A DNA stretch of 64,000 nucleotides, from contig CAJTIM010000001.1 in assembly GCA_910576325.1 (NCBI GenBank), forward strand, positions 248,001 to 312,000, in the 5' to 3' direction. Of this stretch, positions 1 to 7,458 are shown piece after piece. The DNA is from Clostridia bacterium (GTDB lineage Bacteria; Bacillota; Clostridia; Lachnospirales; Lachnospiraceae). The position numbers were made by a program, and so were the translations under genes. Every line of letters starts with the position of its first letter. The stretch's first letter is position 1. The notes under the pieces were generated by a model, which saw only the letters and a program-made list of their open reading frames with translations, was not told the DNA's origin and ran no database searches.

Positions 1-2
1 TC

Positions 3-1013
3 CAGAAGCTTCTGGACAGTAAGTCTAAGGAGGAAGCCGGCACCAAGGAGACAGACAGCAGCAAGAAGGACGACAACAAGGAAGTCGCCAAGGATGAGGC
101 GCCGAAGAAGCCGGAAGACAGCAAGGAGCAGACGGAAGAGACTGCGGCGCCCGCAGACAGCACGGCTTTGGAGCAGGTGCAGGCGGCATTGCTGTTTGGA
201 ATCCAGCCGGAGGCAGTGACACAGGAAGTTGTTTCGGAGGAAATGCCGGAGCTGGTTGTGGAGACAGGAGCAGTCCCGACAGAGGAATTAACTCCGGTGA
301 CAGAGCTTACCGCGGAACAGCCGGTTACGACCGCCGAGCAGACGGGGATTCCCGAGGAAGCGCTTACGGCTGATGTAAAGCCGGAGCAGGCCGTACTGCC
401 AAAAGAGGACGCGTCTGAAAAGTCCGAGGCAGGAATTACCCTGGAAAAACCGAAAGAGGCCCCCAAGACAGAAGTGAAAGAGGAAGTGAAGGCGGAGGCC
501 ACCTTGGAACAGCCTCTGGAAAGCACTCACGCGGAGGTACGGACTGCGGAGCGGACGACAGCCGCAAAGGAGGTTCCTACGGAGCATGTGCGTGTGGCAC
601 AGCCGGAGGAGATCCCGGAAAAGGTTTTGAATCAGCTTCTTGTGAAGAGCACCGCGGGCATCAAGGAATTTGAGATTCAGCTTGAGCCTTATGACCTTGG
701 AAAGATTATCATCAAGGCGGCCTTTGGGAAAGAGCACACCAGTATTTCCATTTTCTGTACCGAGCAGAGGACAATGGAGCTGATGGCAAAGAATGCCAGA
801 GAGCTTGGCGCAATTATGGAAGAAAACCTGGGAGCGCCCACGACGATTGTGGTGGAGGATAAGGAATCCGGTTATCTGGAGCAGCAGAAGCAGAACAACG
901 AAGGCAGCGGCGGCAATCAGAACCAGGACGGCGGTTCCGGAAAGCAGGGTGAGAAGAACCAGGAGAAAGAGGGAATGGATTTCCTTCAGCAGCTTCGGCT
1001 GGGATTGATTTAA
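3..1013 (+). CDS. fliK: Flagellar hook-length control protein FliK, C-terminal part (5' end outside window)
   Basis: The reading frame is open from the first complete codon at position 3, so the start lies upstream of the window; 336 residues are visible. FliK is secreted during hook growth and switches export from hook to filament substrates. The first 200 visible residues are low-complexity, rich in Glu, Lys, Thr and Pro, as expected for the unstructured ruler part. A compact C-terminal domain follows (about residues 205-285), including the stretch FEIQLEPYDLGKIIIKAAF that fits the Flg_hook family. The tail is Gly/Gln/Asn-rich. The identity is supported by the immediately following flgD and flgE, the standard order in Firmicutes. 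An internal ATG at 168 is not needed as a start because the frame continues upstream. Confidence 0.88.
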   Translation, partial: QKLLDSKSKEEAGTKETDSSKKDDNKEVAKDEAPKKPEDSKEQTEETAAPADSTALEQVQAALLFGIQPEAVTQEVVSEEMPELVVETGAVPTEELTPVTELTAEQPVTTAEQTGIPEEALTADVKPEQAVLPKEDASEKSEAGITLEKPKEAPKTEVKEEVKAEATLEQPLESTHAEVRTAERTTAAKEVPTEHVRVAQPEEIPEKVLNQLLVKSTAGIKEFEIQLEPYDLGKIIIKAAFGKEHTSISIFCTEQRTMELMAKNARELGAIMEENLGAPTTIVVEDKESGYLEQQKQNNEGSGGNQNQDGGSGKQGEKNQEKEGMDFLQQLRLGLI

Positions 1014-1068
1014 AGTATACCTATATGCACAAAGAGCATGTGCAAATTAAAGAGAGGAGTTGAAATAA

Positions 1069-1620
1069 GTGGCAGAGACAACAGGAGTAGACAGCACAAC
1101 AAGAGTGAATCTTGCGGATACTTATGTGAGAAAGGACGTGTCGCCCAACAACAGCGCCTTATCGATGGATGATTTCTGGAAGCTTTTGGCGGCACAGCTT
1201 CGCTATCAGGATTCCAGCAATCCCATGAGCAACAGTGAGATGATGGGCCAGCTTGTACAGATGGGAACCATGAGCGCTATGGACAATATGTCCACCACCA
1301 TTACGGATGCTATGAACAGTCTGTCTCAGATTTCTTTATCTTCCTATGCAACCGGACTTTTAGGAAAAGAGATTACGGTGGCGGATGTGGATAAGGACGG
1401 AAAGCTGATTGGCGAGACCGTAGGCAAGGTAGAGGGAATCGCTCTTACGGGAAGCAATCCTTACATCTATGTAAACGGAAAGGCATACAGCTTAAGCCAG
1501 ATCGTATCTATGGGAACCGTTCCGAAGAAGGAAGAGGAAGGTGACGGCGAGGACGACACCACTACGGACGGCACGGACAACGAGGAGAACAGTGAGGATA
1601 ACAAGACCGAGGCTGTTTAG
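1069..1620 (+). CDS. flgD: Flagellar hook assembly scaffold protein FlgD
   Basis: This 183-residue protein is the hook-cap scaffold that guides FlgE polymerisation at the tip of the growing hook. The N-terminal motif MDDFWKLLAAQLRYQDSSNP, followed by M-rich helices, matches the conserved FlgD export and assembly region (F-L-LL--QL--QDP in the family). A short beta-rich part about residues 95-150 corresponds to a reduced FlgD core. The C-terminus is an acidic Glu/Asp/Thr tail. The start is GTG at 1069, preceded by an AGAGAGGAG ribosome-binding site. It lies 55 nt after fliK and 38 nt before the next gene, consistent with one transcript. Confidence 0.93.
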   Translation: MAETTGVDSTTRVNLADTYVRKDVSPNNSALSMDDFWKLLAAQLRYQDSSNPMSNSEMMGQLVQMGTMSAMDNMSTTITDAMNSLSQISLSSYATGLLGKEITVADVDKDGKLIGETVGKVEGIALTGSNPYIYVNGKAYSLSQIVSMGTVPKKEEEGDGEDDTTTDGTDNEENSEDNKTEAV

Positions 1621-1658
1621 GCAAAGCTCATAAGCTTAAGCTGTGAGGGGGAAAGGCG

Positions 1659-2051
1659 GTGGAAAACATGCTGCAAAAATTAAATCAGACAGTCAGTGTC
1701 CAGCAGCTTCGGCTGGAGCACGAACAGCATACTTCCATTGGCGGAAAGCAGGGAGCCGGATTCGGCGCGTTACTCCAGAATGCGATGGAGGACAGCCAGC
1801 AGGTACGGTTTTCCAAGCACGCGGCGGCCCGTGTGGAGCAGAGAGGCATCGAGGTGACGGACAGTCTCTTAAGCGATCTGAACCAGGCAGTGGGCAAGGC
1901 CAGGGAAAAAGGTGCAAAGGATGTGGTGGTCATTGGTCAGCAGGGCGCATTCATTGTGAATATACCGAACAATGTAGTGGTCACAACCATGACGAGCCAG
2001 GAAATGAAGCAAAATATTTTTACCAATATTGACAGCGCTGTTCTATTGTAA
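1659..2051 (+). CDS. Flagellar operon protein of the TIGR02530 type
   Basis: This 130-residue protein of unknown biochemical role lies between flgD and flgE, where Clostridia and Bacilli often carry the 'flagellar operon protein' TIGR02530. The sequence shows the family-like core VRFSKHAAARVEQRGIEV followed by a helix and the beta segment DVVVIGQQGAFIVNIPNNVVVT, and it ends in a helix containing NIFTNIDSAVLL. GTG at 1659 is preferred over ATG at 1668 because GAGGGGGAAAGG is correctly spaced before it. No membrane segment or signal peptide is visible. Placement in the hook cluster suggests a hook-assembly accessory role, but this is inference only. Confidence 0.8.
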   Translation: MENMLQKLNQTVSVQQLRLEHEQHTSIGGKQGAGFGALLQNAMEDSQQVRFSKHAAARVEQRGIEVTDSLLSDLNQAVGKAREKGAKDVVVIGQQGAFIVNIPNNVVVTTMTSQEMKQNIFTNIDSAVLL

Positions 2052-2142
2052 GCCGGACCATTTATGGAGGTTTGTTCCACAGGCAGAAGCCCTGGCGGAG
2101 AGAATAGCGAAAGAATAGCAAGTAAGGAAGGAACGATATCAA

Positions 2143-3477
2143 ATGGTTAAATCAATGTTTGCAGGTGTGGCGGGATTAAAGACACATCAAAAGAAAATGG
2201 ACGTAATCGGCAATAACATTGCAAATGTAAATACCTGGGGTTACAAGGCATACAGCTTCAACTTCCAGGATTCTATCTACAGTACCTCAATTCGAAGCTC
2301 AGGCGGTGCAACCAATGCAGGAGCTTACGGCGGACGGAACCCTTCTCAGGTTGGTTACGGTTCTACCATGTCATCTATCAGTTTTCAGTATACGACAGGT
2401 GCTCCGTCGCCTACGGATAACGATCTGGACTGCATGATCGATGGTACCGGACTGTTTCTGGTAGGCGGAATGGTGAATGGACAGCTTACGGCGGATGGTA
2501 TCAAAAACTCTGGTCTTTATTTGAGCCGCGTGGGTATCTTTTCTGTAGATAACAATGGTTATTTGGTAGATGACCAGAAGAACTATGTATATGGATATGC
2601 TTTGAAGGAAGGAACTGGAATACCGGAGGTTCCAGCAAAAGCATTAACAGCTACAGGCTCAGCAGACGTTGAGATAGATGAAACCGATCCAAAGAATGTA
2701 AAAGTTAAGATTATGGGTATAACAGTTGAAAATGTAGTGGCTAAGGATACCGCAGGTAGAGTTGCAGCGTGGATCAATGCAGTTACGAAAAATCAGGAAA
2801 AGGATGATGCCGGTAATCCTGTGCAGGGTACAGGAGGACCGTTGCGCGGCTGTACAATAAGCAGAGGAGACATCAGCGAGGTGACAGGAGCTGCTAATCC
2901 AACAGTTAAGCTGACAATTACTGCGAAAACAATGGGAGCAGGAATTACAGATTTTCCGCAGGAAACAGATATTGCTCAAGGTATAACTGGTACATTAGAT
3001 GCGATACCTAATACTTGGGAGACAATACCTGGCCAAGACTATGAGGCTGCCATTCCGGCAGAGTTCAATGAAGATTTGTCACCGATTCAGATCCCCTATG
3101 ATCCAAAAACGGGAGCACAGTACAACCTCCAAAGCTACAGCATCAGCGACAACGGCGTAATCACCGGTATCGACACCCAGAACCGTCCCATCACTTTAGG
3201 ACAGTTAGCCATCGTAGCCGTAGAGAACCCGAATGGTATGGAGAAAACCAACGGCTATTACTTCCAGCTCGGCGACAATGCTGGCGGCGTAGAGATAGTA
3301 AAACCAGGCTCAGGAGCCGCAGGCTTCATCCGCAGCAAGTACTTAGAGATGCCCAACGTAGACCTGGCCAACGAGTTCTCCAATATGATTACCACCCAGA
3401 GAGGCTTCCAGGCCAACTCCAAGATCATCACCGTCACCGACGAGATGCTCCAGGAGCTTGTAAATATGAAACGATAA
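2143..3477 (+). CDS. flgE: Flagellar hook protein FlgE
   Basis: This 444-residue hook subunit polymerises into the universal joint outside the cell. The N-terminal rod/hook signature MDVIGNNIANVNTWGYKAY (ANxNTxGYK motif) and the C-terminal helix with SNMITTQRGFQANSKIITV are both present. The middle (about residues 145-310, nucleotides about 2580-3070) is the surface-exposed variable domain. Its DNA is visibly more AT-rich and uses A/T-ending codons, while both conserved ends are GC-richer; the 3' end is strikingly rich in ATC, ACC and AAC codons. This mosaic composition suggests recombination of the exposed domain. Start ATG 2143 follows AAGGAAGGAACG. Confidence 0.95.
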   Translation: MVKSMFAGVAGLKTHQKKMDVIGNNIANVNTWGYKAYSFNFQDSIYSTSIRSSGGATNAGAYGGRNPSQVGYGSTMSSISFQYTTGAPSPTDNDLDCMIDGTGLFLVGGMVNGQLTADGIKNSGLYLSRVGIFSVDNNGYLVDDQKNYVYGYALKEGTGIPEVPAKALTATGSADVEIDETDPKNVKVKIMGITVENVVAKDTAGRVAAWINAVTKNQEKDDAGNPVQGTGGPLRGCTISRGDISEVTGAANPTVKLTITAKTMGAGITDFPQETDIAQGITGTLDAIPNTWETIPGQDYEAAIPAEFNEDLSPIQIPYDPKTGAQYNLQSYSISDNGVITGIDTQNRPITLGQLAIVAVENPNGMEKTNGYYFQLGDNAGGVEIVKPGSGAAGFIRSKYLEMPNVDLANEFSNMITTQRGFQANSKIITVTDEMLQELVNMKR

Positions 3478-3498
3478 TTCTAAATAAAAGCTTTTAAA

Positions 3499-3537
3499 CC
3501 TGTTTTCCCTGGGGCGCACCGCTCCAGGGTAAAGCAG
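3499..3537 (+). other. Imperfect hairpin between flgE and flbD
   Basis: A strong core stem is formed by 3507-3516 and 3520-3529 (CCCTGGGGCG / CGCTCCAGGG, one G-U pair) with a 3-nt loop. It is extended outward by CCTG(TTTT) at 3499-3506 pairing with (TAAAG)CAGG at 3530-3537. No T-run follows, so it does not look like a classical terminator. It sits in the 168-nt gap of an otherwise tightly packed operon, where an mRNA-stability or processing role is plausible. Confidence 0.6.
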
Positions 3538-3645
3538 GAATAACCTTTAGCCGGTCTTTGTTTCAAGAGCAGACATTTATCCGCCAATGGACAATTGGCC
3601 GCAAACCGAACGGCGGTGAGCCGTAAAAAGAGGGAGGAATACCCA

Positions 3646-3858
3646 ATGGTAATATTGACAAAGCTGAATGATCAGCGTATTGTAATCAACGAAGATCAAG
3701 TAGAGTGCATTGATTTGATTCCCGAATCCAAGGTTATTATGATGAACGGACGTTTCCACGTCGTAAAGGAATCACCGGAAGAGATTATTCAAAAAACCAT
3801 CGAATACAAGGGAGCCATCAGCGGCATCCGTACAAATAAAGTCAGCATAGAAGCGTAA
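3646..3858 (+). CDS. flbD: FlbD/SwrD-family flagellar protein
   Basis: A 70-residue protein beginning MVILTKLNDQRIVINEDQVE matches the small FlbD family (SwrD in Bacillus subtilis, where it increases flagellar power), found between flgE and the motor genes. ATG 3646 was chosen because AGGGAGG (3631-3637) is ideally spaced before it. A longer reading from TTG 3595 would add 17 residues with no ribosome-binding site and no family similarity. The 15-nt gap to motA, which encodes the stator, fits a function in motor torque. Confidence 0.9.
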   Translation: MVILTKLNDQRIVINEDQVECIDLIPESKVIMMNGRFHVVKESPEEIIQKTIEYKGAISGIRTNKVSIEA

Positions 3859-3873
3859 GAGGAGAGATAAAAA

Positions 3874-4713
3874 ATGGATTTGTCAACAATTATCGGAATT
3901 GTGCTTGGTTTTGCCTTGATTGTATGGGGAATTAAGATCCCGCAGCTCCCTAATTTCTGGGACCCGCAAAGTTTGGCTCTGACCCTGGGCGGCACTGTTG
4001 CAGCAGTTGTGGCCAGCTTCCCCTTCAGTCAGCTGAAAAGAATGGGAAGTCATTTCAAAATCCTGGTTCAGGGAGGCCGCTATAACTACGGCGCTTTGAT
4101 TGAGCAGATGGTAGAGATGGCACAACTCGCCAGACAGAACGGTCTTCTTTCCCTGGAGGAAAAAGCCAACGAGATCGACGATCCGTTCTTCAAGGAAGGT
4201 CTGATGCTTGTAGTGGATGCCACAGAGGAGGAAGAGCTTCGGGCACGTCTCCAGAATGAGCTTGACAATATGGCGGACCGCCACGATGCAGGCGTAGCTA
4301 TCTACGAGAAGGCCGCCGGCTATGCACCGGCCTTCGGTATGATCGGTACTCTGGTAGGTCTGGTAAATATGTTGAAGAACATGAATGTGGACGAGGGAGG
4401 GGCAAGCTCCCTTGGTGCGGATATGTCCGTGGCCCTGGTTACTACCTTCTACGGCTGTATTATAGCAAATCTTTTGATGTCTCCCATAGCCAAGAAGCTG
4501 CGTATCCGCAACGACGAGGAGATGCAGTACCGTATGATTATGATGGAGGGTATTATCTCCATTCAGGCCGGTGACAATCCAAAACTCCTTCGGGAGAAGC
4601 TTCTCTCCAATCTGGATCAGAAAACCCAGGCTAAGCTTCGCGACGGCGCCGGAGAAGGCGGCGGAGACGACGGCGGCGGAAAGAAGAAGAAGGAAAAGAA
4701 GTCCAAAAAATAA
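3874..4713 (+). CDS. motA: Flagellar motor stator protein MotA
   Basis: This 279-residue inner-membrane protein forms the ion-conducting stator with MotB. Transmembrane segments are visible at about residues 3-20, 31-50, 150-170 and 185-203. The conserved MotA sequence APAFGMIGTLVGLVNMLKNM precedes TM3, and the cytoplasmic loop between TM2 and TM3 holds charged residues that would contact FliG. The C-terminal tail is very Gly- and Lys-rich (about 25 residues), beyond the usual family end. The gene starts 15 nt after flbD and is followed by motB after 51 nt. Whether protons or sodium are used cannot be decided from this sequence alone. Confidence 0.95.
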   Translation: MDLSTIIGIVLGFALIVWGIKIPQLPNFWDPQSLALTLGGTVAAVVASFPFSQLKRMGSHFKILVQGGRYNYGALIEQMVEMAQLARQNGLLSLEEKANEIDDPFFKEGLMLVVDATEEEELRARLQNELDNMADRHDAGVAIYEKAAGYAPAFGMIGTLVGLVNMLKNMNVDEGGASSLGADMSVALVTTFYGCIIANLLMSPIAKKLRIRNDEEMQYRMIMMEGIISIQAGDNPKLLREKLLSNLDQKTQAKLRDGAGEGGGDDGGGKKKKEKKSKK

Positions 4714-4764
4714 GGATTTAATCAGGTCAGGCTTTCGGGCACAGACCGGAAATAAGGTGAGGAT

Positions 4765-5541
4765 ATGGCAAGAAAGCAAAAAGCGCCGGAGGAAGGCGCA
4801 AGCTGGATGGACACTTACGGCGACATGGTGACGCTGCTTTTGTGTTTCTTCGTACTTCTCTACTCCATTTCCACCGTAGACGCTATGAAGTGGGAGCTGG
4901 TGGTAAAGAGTTTTAACCCCAAGGCCGAGGAGGTCTCCCAGATTGTTATGGAGACGGAGATGAATGAAGAGGGTATGGAGGTTCCAGGCGGAACGGATGT
5001 ACCTCTGGATGAGATAGAGGACTTTGAGGATCTCTATTATATGCTCCAGGAAGCCATTGCGGAGAACAATCTGGAAGGCGAAGTGGAATTGGAAAAGGGT
5101 GAGGGCTATACATTTATCAATTTTCGTGATAATATCTTTTTTGACGGGGATAAAGCTGTCTTAAAGGATGAGGGAAAAGCGATTTTGGATGCCTTTATCA
5201 AGGCCCTCAACAGTGTAAGCAGCACCATCGGGGAGATTCAGGTACTGGGACACACCTCCCAGGCCGATCCGGACCGGCCCAACAATCCGGTAAACGACCG
5301 GGTACTCTCCAGTGAGCGTGCGGCACGTGTGGCGGCTTACATCCATCAGAACAGTCTGGTGGGGCCGGAGAAGATCATTGCTATCGGCTACGGACAGCAC
5401 CGTCCTGTGGCCGGCTTTGACACAGCGGAGGAGAGAGCCAAGAACCGTCGTGTGGAAATTTTAATAACTAAGGATGATGCGGTTGTGCAAAGTCTCGAAG
5501 AGTATTATAATGAGATCTATGATTCCACAGACACAGAATAA
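4765..5541 (+). CDS. motB: Flagellar motor stator protein MotB (OmpA-like)
   Basis: This 258-residue partner of MotA anchors the stator to peptidoglycan. A short cytoplasmic N-terminus is followed by a single membrane segment (about residues 20-40) containing the ion-binding aspartate Asp20 in YGDMVTLLLCFFVLLYS. A plug/linker region comes next, then an OmpA/MotB domain (about residues 110-240) with NDRVLSSERAARVAAYI and ERAKNRRVEILI, the peptidoglycan-binding signature. In many Firmicutes the next gene would be fliL; here fliM starts after 17 nt and no fliL-like protein is present. Confidence 0.95.
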   Translation: MARKQKAPEEGASWMDTYGDMVTLLLCFFVLLYSISTVDAMKWELVVKSFNPKAEEVSQIVMETEMNEEGMEVPGGTDVPLDEIEDFEDLYYMLQEAIAENNLEGEVELEKGEGYTFINFRDNIFFDGDKAVLKDEGKAILDAFIKALNSVSSTIGEIQVLGHTSQADPDRPNNPVNDRVLSSERAARVAAYIHQNSLVGPEKIIAIGYGQHRPVAGFDTAEERAKNRRVEILITKDDAVVQSLEEYYNEIYDSTDTE

Positions 5542-5558
5542 GCAAAGGTGGGTAAGAG

Positions 5559-6551
5559 ATGGCAGAGGTATTATCACAAAGCCAGATTGACGCGCTGCTG
5601 AACTCCATGCAGAGCGGCGGCGCGGAAGAGAAAAAAGAAGAAAAGCCGGAAATTAAATACAAAAAATACGATTTCTACAGCCCGAAGAAGTATACCAAAG
5701 ACAGGCTTAAGATGCTTCGAACCATCTATGACAACTATGCCAGAATCGCTTCCTCCCAGATCAACGGCCTTTTTAAAGTGGCCAGCGAGGTAGAAGTCAT
5801 CGGCGTGGAGGAACAAAGATACTACGAGTTCGGCAATGCCTTAAGCGATACGGACGTGCTGACCATAGCCCGTGTGAAGCTTCAGGGCGAGGTGCAGAAG
5901 GTTCCCATGCTTCTACATATTACACCGACGATTATGATTTCCATGATTGATCGGATGATCGGCGGAATGGGGACAGACAGTGTACCCATGTCCTACGTCT
6001 ATACGGACATTGAGTACGCCCTGTATCAGCGTGTGATCCGCTATTTCCTCAACATCAATCATGATGTGTGGAACAGCAACGTGGGCCTGGAGGTGGACTT
6101 TGAACGTCTGGAGGAGAATCCCAGCATGTACCAGGGGGTCAGTGTGGACGAGGCCGTGGTGATCATTATGCTGGAGATTAAGATGCAGGGCTTAAGCGGC
6201 GTCTTAAATATCTGTATTCCCGGAACCCTGATGTCAGATATCTTTGAAGTCATTGATAAGACGAAGCATCTGGCGGATGTGGATGATGCAGGCGTCCGTC
6301 AAAGTGACAGGGATGATATTCTGGACAGCATCCGCAATTCCGAGCTGGATGTAATGGCACAGCTTGGTGTTGCAAGACTTAGCCTGGACGATGTATACAA
6401 CTTCCAGGTGGGCGACGTCATTAATCTGAATAAGCCCAAGGATTCCGATGTTACACTCCATATAGCGGGCCAGCCGTGGTTTGTGGGCCAGTTGGGTGTT
6501 CATAATAAAAATATGGCGATAAAAATCCAAGATCGCGTGGAGGAAGAGTAA
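5559..6551 (+). CDS. fliM: Flagellar motor switch protein FliM
   Basis: This 330-residue C-ring protein transmits the CheY-P signal to the rotor. The N-terminal LSQSQIDALLNSM is the CheY-P-binding peptide. The CheC-like middle domain spans about residues 45-230 and includes the GGxG-type loop IGGMGTDS. The C-terminal SpoA/FliN-like domain (about residues 250-325) contains LNKPKDSDVTLHIAGQPWF. Size and architecture agree with the family. It is followed after 50 nt by cheY, giving the same fliM-cheY-fliY neighbourhood as in B. subtilis except for the intervening rod gene. Confidence 0.96.
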   Translation: MAEVLSQSQIDALLNSMQSGGAEEKKEEKPEIKYKKYDFYSPKKYTKDRLKMLRTIYDNYARIASSQINGLFKVASEVEVIGVEEQRYYEFGNALSDTDVLTIARVKLQGEVQKVPMLLHITPTIMISMIDRMIGGMGTDSVPMSYVYTDIEYALYQRVIRYFLNINHDVWNSNVGLEVDFERLEENPSMYQGVSVDEAVVIIMLEIKMQGLSGVLNICIPGTLMSDIFEVIDKTKHLADVDDAGVRQSDRDDILDSIRNSELDVMAQLGVARLSLDDVYNFQVGDVINLNKPKDSDVTLHIAGQPWFVGQLGVHNKNMAIKIQDRVEEE

Positions 6552-6601
6552 AAAAAAGCTCCCCCGCAGCAAAGATTATGAAAAAGAAAGAGGTATGAGA
6601 A

Positions 6602-6961
6602 ATGGCAAAGATTATGTTAGTTGACGACGCGGCATTTATGCGGATGATGGTGAAGGACGCGCTCACCAAGGCAGGCTATACGGATCTCATTGAGGCACAG
6701 GACGGTGCGGAGGCAGTAGAGAAGTTCAACGCAGAGAACCCGGATCTGGTATTTATGGATATTACCATGCCCAACAAGGATGGTCTGGAGGCATTAAAGG
6801 AGATTAAGGCGGCTCATCCCAATGCAAACATTGTAATGTGTTCCGCAATGGGCCAGGAGGCTATGGTTATCGAGGCGATTAAGTCGGGAGCCAAGGACTT
6901 TATCGTAAAGCCCTTTAAGCCGGACCGTATTCTGGCAACTGCTGAAAAAATTCTTTCCTAG
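6602..6961 (+). CDS. cheY: Chemotaxis response regulator CheY
   Basis: A stand-alone receiver domain of 119 residues. The acidic pocket Asp8-Asp9, the phosphorylation site Asp53 (LVFMDITMP), the Ser in CSAMGQ and the Lys in FIVKPF are all present. In its phosphorylated form it binds FliM, and probably FliY, to change rotor behaviour. The start ATG follows AAAGAGGTATGAGAA. The stop codon is directly adjacent to AGGAGG, which serves the next gene 9 nt downstream, indicating tight co-translation with the flgC-type gene. CheA, the expected kinase, is not in this window. Confidence 0.95.
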   Translation: MAKIMLVDDAAFMRMMVKDALTKAGYTDLIEAQDGAEAVEKFNAENPDLVFMDITMPNKDGLEALKEIKAAHPNANIVMCSAMGQEAMVIEAIKSGAKDFIVKPFKPDRILATAEKILS

Positions 6962-6970
6962 GAGGACGCC

Positions 6971-7417
6971 ATGTCTTTTTTAAGTGCATTCAACATCTGT
7001 GCTTCCGGTCTTACGGCACAGAGGAAGCGGCTTGACGTGGCTTCCGAGAACATCGCAAATATTGAGACCACACGGACAGAATCCGGCGAACCGTATCGGA
7101 GAAAGATGGTGGTGCTCCAGGAGATCGGGGACAATTCATCCTTCCGTTCTCATCTGGCGAAGGCATCCCAGCTTCAGAACGGGAACCGGGGCGGCGTGCG
7201 GGTGGCGGAGATTGTGGAGGACCAGAGAGACCTGATTCCGGTTTACAATCCCGAGCATCCCGATGCGGACGAGGACGGCTACGTTCAGATGCCCAATGTG
7301 GACTGGGTGAAAGAGACCATTGACGGTATGTCCGCAACCCGATCCTACGAGGCGAATATTACGGCCTTCAATGCAATTAAGCTGATGGCCCAGAAGGCAC
7401 TGGAGATTGGAAAATAA
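6971..7417 (+). CDS. flgC: Flagellar proximal rod protein, FlgC type
   Basis: A 148-residue rod subunit. The N-terminal FNICASGLTAQRKRLDVASENIANIETTR is split here by family features: a hydrophobic helix, then ASxNIAN. The C-terminal part, MPNVDWVKETIDGMSATRSYEANITAFNAIK, matches the FlgC end (VN-V-EM-DMI-A-R-YEAN). Length agrees with FlgC and is much shorter than FlgE, FlgF or FlgG. Its position between cheY and fliY is unusual, because flgC normally follows flgB and precedes fliE at the operon head. Whether a second flgC exists upstream cannot be seen here. CTAGGAGG of the cheY end provides its ribosome-binding site. Confidence 0.88.
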   Translation: MSFLSAFNICASGLTAQRKRLDVASENIANIETTRTESGEPYRRKMVVLQEIGDNSSFRSHLAKASQLQNGNRGGVRVAEIVEDQRDLIPVYNPEHPDADEDGYVQMPNVDWVKETIDGMSATRSYEANITAFNAIKLMAQKALEIGK

Positions 7418-7458
7418 TATGTGAAGGCTAATATTCACAAAAGGAGCGAAGGGAAATT

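Noticed and set aside
3883-4779. 298-residue open frame on the - strand opposite motA
   Set aside because: It is antisense to a clear MotA gene and has no recognisable protein features or ribosome-binding site.
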